From positions 174,387,984-174,451,983 of the forward strand of contig OW386285.2 in assembly GCA_936432065.2 (NCBI GenBank): a stretch of 64,000 nucleotides of DNA, given 5' to 3'. How positions within the stretch are numbered: position 1 is the first letter of the stretch; the number at the start of each line of letters is the position of its first letter. The notes beneath the pieces were generated by a model that saw only the letters and a list, made by a program, of their open reading frames with translations, did not search any database and had not been told where the DNA came from. This document shows positions 10,737 to 22,500 of the stretch, piece after piece. The DNA is from Rutpela maculata. Taxonomy: Eukaryota > Arthropoda > Insecta > Coleoptera > Cerambycidae. The translations under genes were made by a program, and so were the position numbers.

Positions 10737-13136
10737 TATACTTTACACAAATGTAAACAGTTATATTCCTAAAAAACACATCATTAACCATGTAGTAGAA
10801 TCCTATGATATAAACTGTGCACTATTTGTTGAGTCTAAAACCAAATCTTGCAGTCTTGCTCAAATACACCCTAACCTTAAAATGAGAAGAGAAAATTCTC
10901 CACGAATAAATATTCCTCTTAATGAAACAGTACATTTTTCCATCCCTTTTCTAGACAATAATTTACATATATTTCTCGTATACATCCACTCAACATCTGG
11001 TATCGAAGAAATGATATTTACTAAGGCCATTCAGTACAAGTATGGGATTATTATTGGAGACTTTAATGTTAACGCAGTAAAAAGGAGGCAATTAAATAAC
11101 TTTTTAAAAAATAGCAACTTTACAGAGATCACCCACCTTCATCATGCCTAACAATCCAGACTCAACGCCAGACTCAGTGTTACACACCAGGAACATCTCT
11201 AACAACATTGATGATATAGAATTAATACCAGACATAGGATCAGACCATCTCTCAATAAAAATAACATTTGATTTGAACAGAGCCATTAATCCAGAAGAGA
11301 CTACAATTAAATACAAATTCTCACAGAGCAATATCGAAAAAGCGAACAAAGAAATTAAAACGTATATAAACCATAATGAAAACAAACTCATATCTCCCGA
11401 AGGTATTTCAAATTTCAATATTAAACTTCAAGAATCCATTTTAGCAAACACACCTAAAATGAACACACAGTATCATACACATGAATTACAACCATTTATT
11501 GTAAAACTTATTAAAATAAAACGCAAGATGTATCGAGAGTATAAAAACAAACAACACAGAATTTAAAAGAAAAATAAATGAATTTAATAAAAGTATTCAC
11601 AAAATGATAGAGTATTACAGAACACACAAATGGTTGGAATCATGTCAAAAAATTAATGAACTTCAGGGAAGAAATTATATCAGCAAATCAATAAACTGTC
11701 AAAATATAAAATCAAACATTCTATTCCACCTTTGGTAGAAAATGGTAAGCAACATAATTCTGATGCAGATAAAGCCAAGCTATTCGCTACACATTTTGAA
11801 AATACATATAAACAATAAGACTCCCCTAATTTCAACCAACAACTGTATGAAGAAGTGAACGAATGGTATGATCAATATTTCAATCAAAATTTGGCACCTA
11901 GCAACCATGAATTAAATGAAGAAGAATATTTTCAGATATTAGCTGCGCAAAAGAATACTTCGCCAGGATACGACAATGACCCTTGGACAATAGTGAAAAA
12001 ACTCGATTATGAAATACATAGATATAACTATTTTTGAATAATGCGTAAACCACTGTTATTTCCCAGGCGACTGGAAAAAAGGGACAAATAATAACAATTC
12101 CTAAACCAAACTCGGACAACACAATTTCAAATAATTATCGACCTATAATACTTTTGTCAGTGCTTAGAAAACTTTTTGAAAAAAATAATAAGGGCTAAAA
12201 TTCAGGAATTAGTGCAGGAAAATATATCAAAATTTCAATTTGGATTTAAGCAAAAGTGTGGAACAATTCATCCTTTGTTGATATTAACATCAAATGTGCA
12301 AACAGCAAAACACAAAAATTTGAAATCAGCAGCCCTAACCCACCCATTAATTGTAGTTCAAGCCCGAGTCGAACCCGCTTCATCCGACTGCACATTTGTA
12401 AACATAATTGTGAATAAATACTTTTTGAATTGAATTGAATTGATGATACAGTATTGATTGCACATGAAAAATCTTTAAATAAAAATATAGAAAACCTTCA
12501 AACATTAACGACCGAAACAGAAACATGGTTCAACAACTGGAGAATACATCCCAACCCCTTGAAAACACAGTTCCTAATATTTAACCACGTCCCGTCACAC
12601 ACTTCCCCTTCGATATCGATCAGGAATCATCAAATAATGCCTTCCCTAACTGCTAAATACCTTGGAATTCTGCTAGATCACAAATTGAATTTAAAACAAT
12701 ACACCAAATTAATAAAAAGACGTACGATAACAAGAGCCAAATACTTCAGAGCTTTAGCTTACAAGAACAAGTATAAGTAGGGTATAAGTACTCGAACTGC
12801 TACAAAAATTTATGCATCCATATGTCGTCCGATACTTGAATATGGACATGTTTTATACCTCAATTGTCGACTTCCAACTCTTAATAATATAAAAAACAGC
12901 AGAAACTACAGCTCACGAAAATTCGTCATCCTACAAATCGACTTCATAATCCTTCAAACGAATTGCTTTACAGCAAAACAAATATTCACCCTATTCTCGA
13001 AAGATTAAAAGAGCTATCCTTAAAGTTTACCAATCGTCATCATAATATGGAAATAGTGCAACAGATGTTTGTAACCAGAGCAAGACATCAACCCTCCAAG
13101 TTCAAGTTTCCTGAAAAACAATTCAAGAAATATTAA
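10699..13136 (+). pseudogene. ORF2 (endonuclease-reverse transcriptase) of the same LINE, decayed
   Basis: The start of the apurinic-type endonuclease is seen (LYTNVNSYIPK, catalytic-site Asn), then the Glu block (ALFVESKTKS), IIIGDFNVNA, and IGSDHLSI with the SDH triad. Frameshifts occur near 11,150 and 11,560. RT pieces follow: TSPGYDNDPW at 11,960, NYRPIILLS-like at 12,135, and FQFGFKQKCGTIHPLL at 12,235. The block holding the first catalytic Asp (AFD) and GVPQGS is missing and replaced by foreign sequence at 12,334-12,440. The frame resumes with DDTVLIAH at 12,442, then an intact thumb (AKYLGILLDHKLNLKQY). The end is KFKFPEKQFKKY, stop at 13,136. It cannot be functional. Confidence 0.75.
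12334..12440 (+). mobile_element. Short insertion replacing the RT core
   Basis: About 107 bases with an AATAAA signal (12,413) followed by a (GAATT)n run (12,427-12,440) interrupt the RT. The shape, body plus AATAAA plus short-repeat tail, resembles the 3' end of a small retroposed element. Its source was not recognised. Confidence 0.4.
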
Positions 13137-13365
13137 TTACATTATCTGAAAATCCTTAATATTGTTTAAATTTAAGTATCCAATGTAAACATTTTTTTTT
13201 TACTATACAGTATGTATTTATAATTAGTACAACAGCTTTGTAAATAACTTATTTGTTATAAAAAAGACAGGCCGAAGGACCTCGGTCGATGGCCTTTTGA
13301 TATGTATGTATGTGTTATGTATACATCAATAAAAAGCTTTTATTATTGTTATTATTATTATTAAT
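13137..13365 (+). other. LINE 3' UTR and TTA-repeat tail
   Basis: Non-coding sequence after the ORF2 stop, with AATAAA-like AATAAAAAGC at 13,328 and a (TTATTA)n tail at 13,341-13,362. The tail ends 44 bases before the first supported kinase exon on the opposite strand. Confidence 0.55.
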
Positions 13366-13408
13366 TATTTCCTTGGTTGAACAAACTAGAAAGATGATTG
13401 TTACTAAC

Positions 13409-13596
13409 CTGAGCCTGTGGCAATTTGGTCAAAAGTTCATTCCTAATTGCGGCCATAATTTCATCATCAATACCAAAACCAACATAACTATCTGTATTAG
13501 CAGACGTAACTTCTATCACTCCTGATAACTCTTCATTACTTTGTGGATGTAAAAACCAGCCTTCACCACTTTCCCAACTACAATTATCAATAGCAT
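13409..13596 (-). CDS. LMTK-like exon 8 (C-terminal tail)
   Basis: 188 bp, acceptor TTTTAG at 13,597-13,602 and donor CAG/GTTAGT at 13,408. It codes DAIDNCSWESGEGWFLHP ... ending IRNELLTKLPQAQ, a dense, probably conserved segment. It leaves phase 0 for a further exon that was not found. If the donor is not used the frame stops 15 codons later (13,361), giving a possible alternative end. A decayed LINE occupies the next 4 kb downstream. Confidence 0.7.
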
Positions 13597-16500
13597 CTAA
13601 AAGCAAATGATTAATAAAGGAAATATAATACACGTAAACTCAATACCGTCTGATTGTGAAGTGTTTGATTTGTTCAAAATTAAAGTTTCATTTTCATTGT
13701 CATCTGTTCTTTCTATGATAAATGTTTTGTTACATTCATCTTCAATAACAAAAGTCTCATTCATTATATCAAACATATTTTTATTGATTTCTGGTTTATT
13801 TTGGTTGACCTCTTCATCTATATTTTGAACAAATAAGAGGCTGTGAGGTTCGGAAGAAAAACTATCAAATAAATTTTCATTCTGCATTTCATTTTGATCA
13901 TCTAATGTTTTTCCCAAAAAAGTATCCCATGTTTCTAAAGAATAATTTAATTCTTTATTATCTATATCACAAGTGTTTTCTAAGGTAGTAATAAGGTTTG
14001 AAAAGGAATCCTTATCATTATCGATTTCATTTTCTTTGGCAGCGTTGAACAAACATAAACTAGAACATACAACTTCGGATGGCAGAGATCTATCTATTTT
14101 CTTTTTAAAAGGTGTACTAGAATAATCACCGCAGTGAGTTAGGGCATTAGGCATGATTTTCTCTTGATTATTACTTAAATCAAATGATATATCGAGTTTA
14201 TCTGGTAATTTATCAATTTCTGTCATTTCACAATTAGAAATATCATTACATTGTTTATTTTCTTCTACATATTTCTCAGATTCGAGTAGGTTTTCCTTAT
14301 TTGTATTATCAAATGATGGAGATTCATATTTTTCAGTATATTTAGTTTTACTTTCATTTTTATTAGTCGAGTTTAATTTTACTTTATCTTCATATCCATT
14401 TTGAAAATTGATAATTGGGTAAATTAATTTGTTATTTAGAATAATATCAGCTAATGATGCTACTTGTGAAAGAGACGTTTTTGGTTCCACATGATGATTT
14501 ACATTGTCAAGATCTATCGTATGAATATGTAAAGACTTACTCTCATTCAGATGTTGATTGTTATTATCTGTACATGTTTTTGAATTATCTTCTTTTGATA
14601 GCTCACTTGTAGTTTCACTCTTTATTACATTCGAATCGGAACTGTTGCCACATTTTTCATCATCCGATGCTTCCCTTAAAACAGCCGTGTCCTGATATAT
14701 TCCAATATTCTCAATGCTGGCAACAGGATATGTATCTTTATTTAAATCTGATATGTGTTTTACATCGGTAACAAGATCATTCGATTTTTGTGCATAATTT
14801 TGGTTATTGTAGATTTGTGAATCATCATTAAAATTAAAGGTTTCGACAGAATCTCTCATTTCTTTAGATCTCTCATATGATTTCTTTTGTATTGGTTCTA
14901 ATTTCTCAGAATTGTAGCTATAACTAATACCGTCGTTAAAGTTAATAATTTCATTAAATTTAGAATTATTTAATTTTATAGGCTTGTACTTATCTATGGT
15001 AACATTGAACACACTAAAAACTTGATTTGCAGGTTTCATGTCTGCGGTGCTATTTAATTCTTGCATTAAACGTTTACTTGGTGCATCAACTAGATGCATT
15101 TTACTTATATTTGATTCGCTTAATGCCGAATCTGTCATAAATACATTATCTTTATTATTATCTAACTTAAGAACACTAGTTTGACTACGATTATCAGGTA
15201 CAAAAAGAAGACTATCTCTACGTTCCTCTTGCATTTTTTTCAGATCATGTTGAAAAGTGTCATGTACATTTAATAAATTTCCTTCACTTCCGTAAGTAAG
15301 ACTTACATTTTCCAAATTACTTTTAGGAGCATATCTGACGTTCTTATAATTTATTCTATAATCTAAACTAGGTAGAGGTGTTTCTGATTCTGACTCTGAA
15401 TAATCCACATGAGTTAAAACCATTAAATCAGCTACAGATCTTGATTTTAACCGAACTTTTTCTGTGTATGCACCTTTCTCTACTTTGTATCTCCAATTTT
15501 CATCTTCAGTTTCACTCTCACTACTTGTTCTTTGAGAAAATAATACACTGTCTGAAAAATTATATTTACTATTGTTATCGTAGTATTTCGATGTTAGATC
15601 AAAATTTATTTTTGATTTGAATCTTGATTCTCTTAGAGTTGGACTTCCACGACTGCTAGAATCTGAACTAGAATTCTCCTGTGCTAAAGGATCATCTAAT
15701 CTCCGAATTTCATTACAAGCATTTTTGGCATAAGGAAAGTCATCCATTTCTGTAACATTTTCTGACCAAAAATTCATTCGAGTTTCACTAGAACATAGTA
15801 ACAAATCATCCAAAGAACCATGTAAATTATTTAGACTAGGTGATAATGGTTTTGTGGACTTTTCTTCCATCTTTTCACATTCGGAATTAACAACATCTGA
15901 TATGGAATCGGTTTTTATTATTGCATTTGGTTTAAGCAATTCCCATCGTTTATCGAAGTCATTAACTGATAACATATTATTTTTAGTATTTTTGTGAACT
16001 TGTAAAAGATCGGTTAAAATTAAATTGATTTGACCCACAGTAGGGCGTGATTCTGCACTTGTCCAACACAACTGCATTAAACGATACCTGCAAGGAACAA
16101 AAATGCTTTATTTATATTTTTTTGAAAAATTACTATAAAAAAAATTAAGATAGAAAGAACAAGCAAGTAAAAAATTTTTAGACACTTAAAAATCAAAAAA
16201 GAAAAATTACAATAACTATGATAATTTAGAAAAAATTAAAACTTACAAATAATCTGTATAAATAAAAAGATAACTAGGCCTAGTCAGTCTAATGTTAGAA
16301 CCCAAAACTTGTGAAACCACTTCATCATCACTTAAATCTGGATAAGGCTGTTCACCACACTCTAATATTTCCCATACAGTCACACCAAAAGACCAAACAT
16401 TACTTTCTGGGGTGGTTTTTTTAGGCTGGATGGTTGTCAATGTACAATTTAAAGATTCAGGAGAACACCACCTAACTGGAACTCCTGGTGATCCTTGATA

Positions 16501-19500
16501 ATAATCTTTTGGGTATTTAAATACAGCAAGTCCATAATCTCCTAATTTTAGTGTCAAACTAGAGGTTAACTGACAATTCCGAGTAGCCAAATCACTACAA
16601 TTTTAGAGATTATTTTTGGTCAGTAATTACTTTTACATGAAATCGTAAGTGGTTTTATACTTACGGATGTGTAACTTTATTATCATGAAGATGTTTTAAA
16701 GCTGAACTTAACTGACAACACCATAACAAAGGATGATCGGTGGATAACAGCTTGTCTGCATTTTCTTTATTTGACTTTAAATAAGTTTTCAGGTCTCCCT
16801 AAAAAGAAAATGCTACTTTATTAAATTTCATTTTCAAGTCGTTCTTATAATAGAGATGGTTGATGTGTAAATCCGCTCAGAAGATGTTTTAAAGTAGAAA
16901 TTACTGCTCCATGTAATAATAGGGTCGTTTCCTTCAACAAAATTTACAAAATATTGTTATATGATCAAAAAGTATATTAAATATACATTGTATATATCAT
17001 ATTAAAAAAAGTTCTAATCATCACATGCAAGAACAAATTGGTTTTGAAAATAAAAAGGCGGTAAATGATGACATATATAATGAGAATTTAATTCTAAAAA
17101 ATTTTCGTGTTTTTATTTATAATGTTGGTGGTAGTGCTCTCAGGAGTCCCAGCATACTTTTTAGTTTTTTTTTTACGATTTTATTACACTTTTTCCAAAA
17201 TTTTATGAAACTCATTTATTGTTGTTTATTGTATAATAACATTAATTTCATAGAACAATATTTTTTTAATATATATTTAATTATATACAACAATATTCTT
17301 AGGTACTGGTACATTAATATATAAATAATTTTTGAAATATATTATAACACAAAATACATTTTCTGAAACTGAAATATAAATAATAATTAATTTAATAGAT
17401 GTAAACAATGCTCAAGTTAAAATTATGCTTGTACACTAAAGTACTAAAATCTAAATTAAAATTTAATTGTATGTAAATTTTGATTTTATAACTTCTCATC
17501 TATAACAAACAATTATTTGATTCAAATACTGGCAAGATTTCCTGCTGCAATGGGGTATTTTCCTATTTTTTTTTTTTTATTGAATAATATCATAGAATAT
17601 GTACAAACAAGCCTTCCAATACAGATTTCCGCGAAAATAATTATCAATTTTTTGAGAAAACAGTGGAGCAAGGTGTTTTAAATTGGTGACATAGCTAGTT
17701 TGGCCGATGACGTAGGTAGACTATATGGACTTGTTGATAGAATGGTTTTATACAAAACAGTGTGGTGTTGCAAAGTTGAAATTCCTTCTCTAGTTGTAGC
17801 AAAGATAACTGAAGAAAACAGGAGTATAAAGCTTATTTATTAAATTAATTTTAATACATTTATCCTCGAAATTTAATTTTCTCATGTAAAAAATAATAAT
17901 AGGCGGGAATTATTAAATATTTTAAATAATTTTTAATGCCGATTAGATTTTTAAAAACATGACAACAATGTCAATGGCTAGTCAAATGACAGATGTGTTC
18001 TAACGTCGCCGTCGTGTGATTTGAAGCATTTCAGTTTTTTTCATTAAGATATTTGCTGTAATTTACAAATAGTAGATAATGCCATTTAAAAGGTATTTTA
18101 TAAAAGTTGTGGAAAGACAAATATAAGTGCTTTGGAAAAAATTTTTGTAACTGTTCCGAAAAAATTAATATTCGAAGAACTTGGGACTTTCTACTCCTTT
18201 CAAGAATTTTTAGCGACTGACTTTTCAAATGAAACCCTATACATATAATATACTATATGTTAGTGTGAAATCATATTATCTGTTAAAAGCATTTTTATGT
18301 CGATGTAATTTTATTTATGTGTACTATATGTCAGTGTGAAAGCTTATTATCTGTTTAAAACATTTTTATGTCTGTAATTTTATTTTTATTTCTGTGTTAA
18401 TATTCAAATTTGTATGTAAATTTTATCTTTTAACTGTAATGTGACTTATGTAAAACTGTAAAGTTGATAACATCAATAAATTATTTCTATTTCTATTTCT
18501 ATTTCTATTTCTATTTCTATTTCTATTTCTATTTCTTGGTAGCAACCTTCCAATATTTTTGATCCCATCACTTCAAAAATCCAAATTTTGTTATAGAAAG
18601 AATCTATCAAGTCATAATCAACTTTGGGCAAATTGGACGAATCTCCTGTCACAAAATTCAACTCCATCTTAATAGTTTATTGATAATGTCGTTGATTGAA
18701 GAGTCTATAAGATACGCAACTATACGGCCAAAACCGTTCCTATATGTTCATCTCGCTCATCACGCTTCCCCCACACGTCCCTATCCACATATTGTTCGTT
18801 GACTTGTGGTGCCACCGCGCGGTGTTATTTTGCGCGAACCGTGAATAGAAATACTGGACGTTGATATCCAGCGAACGAGGGTACATAATATATTTATTAA
18901 GTTATAATTCTCCACGCAGGTTGTAGACCGGCGCAATCAGTGCCGGCGTCAGGGCATTTGGCACCTGTAGCAAACAGTTGCTTGCCGCCCTGATAAAAAA
19001 CATTTACAAGTTACTACTGTTAGGACAAATTTATTAATAAAAACTTACAAACAAAAATCTGAGATAAATAATTCTTTCACTAGTTTCACTTAAAATTCAA
19101 AAACAAGAGAAACCTCTAACTATCAATTATTGTCGCATTTCATCTTTTAAGTCGCCACGTTGTGCGCTGTAACAATCGTGTTTTGTTCGAAATTGCAATT
19201 GCTCCTTGTCCTCGAGACCCATTTGGGGTTCAAAAAATGTTTTTTTTGAGATTTTTGTTCAATTTTGAATTTCTGAAATTTATAAAAATGTGATAAATTA
19301 AAAATATTTTATTTTGCTATTCGGTTCAGCTTCATGGAATAGTATTTATGAGTACGTTTAAGACCTCCCAATTTTTTAAAATAATTAGAAAAAAGAATAT
19401 GCAAATGTCGAGGATGGTGTTTTTGATCTTTCAGTGCTTGCGTAACGAGAACGGTAATAAATACGAAAATGAACCGCACTTTTTTTTGTACAACATGGAA

Positions 19501-22500
19501 TTTTCTACAAACAAGTCCGCGAGGGCATATTCTTATCTACTATAGTTTTCGAGCTACAGGTGCTCACGTGTAAGCATAAAAATGACTGTTTTTTACGCTA
19601 CTCTCCAAGTGGCACTGGCGACTTAATTAACAAACAAAAAATTAAGAAAACGGCGATGCTAATAGTCAAATTTAAATTACACAAAACATAATGAGTAACT
19701 TCTGTTTAAAACTGTTTTTTATACGATGCATAATATTAATAATGGTGTTACAAGTATTAAAAAAATGTTGAAATAAAATAAAAAAAATAGTTAAATATTC
19801 TTTGTGTTATTGAAATGTATGTACAATTGTATAGAAAAAAACACTAATTAATAAAAATATGCGGCAAGTTCCAGTTATATAAAAATCGATGAAAATGAAA
19901 AATTACACTTTTCGGTCCTAATATTAATTGTTTATATGTGATAAATAAAAACAAAATATGTCAATAACAGATACATTTTTTTAAGAAAGAAAATTACTTC
20001 CTACAAGGTGGAAAAGTTCAAATGTACGATTTTTTTAATGTTTTTTGCATTAAAAAACGCATATTTAAGAAAAATGAAGGACGCCATCGTGCAGAGCGAT
20101 CAGAAATTCATAAATAAAAAAATCGACCACAAATTCTCATTGGACAAATAATATTTAACTGCTTTAACGGGCTGCTTGGAGAACAGCGCGAAAAACAGTT
20201 ACTTTGAGGTTTGCGCGCGGGCGCCTTTGGCATGTGAGCTATAATAGATAAAAATATGCTCTCAGGGACTTTTTTGTACAAAATTCGATGCTTTATAAAA
20301 AGTGCATTGTGTACCATTTGTGCGATACTTTATCGCCTCGAAAACTATGCTCTCGAAAAAGTAATACCTACTTGTAATAAAAAAAAAAATTAACCAGTCT
20401 TTCCGCAGATATTAAAATTAAGTTAATTACTTCCACATCCAGTGGAAGTATAGTAACGACAAAAAAAATTTTAAAAAATTTTTATTGTTCAAATAGGCTT
20501 AGAATGTCGTGAAACGTCGAGATTTTAAGTTTGAGTGAAAAAAAATTTCTGTCTGTCGGTCTGTAACTTTTTTTTGTGCGCACGTTTACTCTGGAACCGT
20601 TTGAGATATTGACTTGAAATTTGGTACACGTATGTACTTTAACGAGATCTGGAACTAGATTATATTTTCATCTAGTTCTGTCGAAGGGTTGGGGGTAAAT
20701 TGGGGTAAATTTGGGGTAAATAGGTCAATCAAGCAGGTAAGAGTCCATAAAATTGGTATTTAGTATATACAAGAGAAGCTAAGGTCTCAAAAAAATGTTT
20801 GGCATTAGCCACCCCCAGTACCACCCTAACCCCTTTATTAAAGGGGATGAAAAAAAATTGTGATTTAGTGTTTGTATAGGAACCAGAAACCTCAAAATAT
20901 TTTTTTACTTCATCCACCCCCCACTATCACCCCCCTATCACCACCCCCCCACCCCACTACCGATGTGGGGTATCGTTTTATGGGTTTTTGGGGTAGAGGA
21001 TTTCAAATATTATATTATTAAAGTTCCATAAACACTTATTTTCACATACAAAGTTTTTTCGTTGTGAGTGTCTTGGATAGAAAATCTGGATGTGGAAGTA
21101 GTGATTCCTTGGGCAGCGGTTTTTTTTATTATGTTTACTAATTATTACTCTTTTTCCCAATAAAATCGCTTTTTCGTTTTAATTATTAAAAAAAGCAATT
21201 ACAGAGAAAAGCCTATAAACAAATAAATAACTTTAAATGAACCCATCACTGCAGTAGCAGTATATTTGGGAGAGGATAAAAAATATTTTTGTACAAATTG
21301 GTTATTACAGTTCAGCAGAATTAAAGAAGGGAATGGTGTGAACCCGAAAAATATTGCAACATGTAATATTTTTGCGGCAGTAGTAATGGAAAATGTCATC
21401 TAAAACATATTCAAAATTTACTAGGGTGAAGACGGTTAAGAAAGGTGCAAAATGGATAATTTTGTGATATCTTAAAAATAACAGTTTCATCATAAAATGT
21501 CAATATGCCTTTTACTTCCACATCCAGTGGAAGTACAACAACGACAAAAATTGGCATTTAGTAAATACAAGAGAAGTCAAGGTCTCAAAAAATTTAACCA
21601 TGGGGGGGGGGGAAATAAAATTGTGAGTTAGTGTGTGTACAAGAACCAAAGGCTTCAAACATTTTTTTTTACTTCATCCACCCCCACCCCCACTACCGAT
21701 GTGGTATATCGCTTTATGAGTTCCTGGGGTAGGCGATTTCAAATATTATATAATTAAAGTTCTATAAACAATTATTCCCACATAGTAGAGTGCAAATATA
21801 GTATCAAAATATTTTTCGTTTTGAGCGACTTGGATAGAACATCAGGATGTGGAAGTAGTGATTCCTTGGGCAGCGGTTTTAACATTTTAAAATGAAAACC
21901 GCAGCCCAAGGAATCACTACTTCCACATCCAGATTTCCTATCCAAGCCTCTCAAAACGAAAACACTATATTTGCACTCCACCATGTGGAAATAATTGTTT
22001 ATGAAATTTTCTAAATGAAAACCAAAAAACGATATGCCACATCGATAGTGGGGGTTGGGGTTGTGGTAGGAGGTGATACGCGGGTGGATGAAGTGGAAAA
22101 TTTTTTGAGGCCTTTGGTTCCTGTACACACTAAATCACATTTTTTTTTTCACCCCCTTTAATAATCGCGTGGGGGGGTGTTAATGGGGGTAGTTAATGCC
22201 AAAAATTTTTCTAAGACTTTAACTTCTTTTATATAATAATAAACTAAATACCAAATTTTATGGACTCTTACTTGCTTAATTTACCTATTTACCCCCATTT
22301 ATCCCAATTTACCACTCAACCCTTTAACAGAATAAGATTAAAATATAACCTAATTCCAGATCTCGTTAAAATACATATGTGTACCAATTTTCAAGTCAAT
22401 ATCTTAAACGGTTCCAGACTAATCGTGCACCCAAAACGTCAGAGACCGACGCGATAGAAATTATTTTTTGCTTCAACTTAAAATCTCGACATGTCATAAC

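Noticed and set aside
11898..12122. Minus-strand ORFs within the decayed LINE (9,363-9,626; 11,104-11,418; 11,898-12,122)
   Set aside because: These are antisense shadows of ORF1/ORF2 coding sequence on the plus strand.
15378..15620. Plus-strand ORF inside the kinase tail exon
   Set aside because: Antisense shadow of a strongly supported exon.
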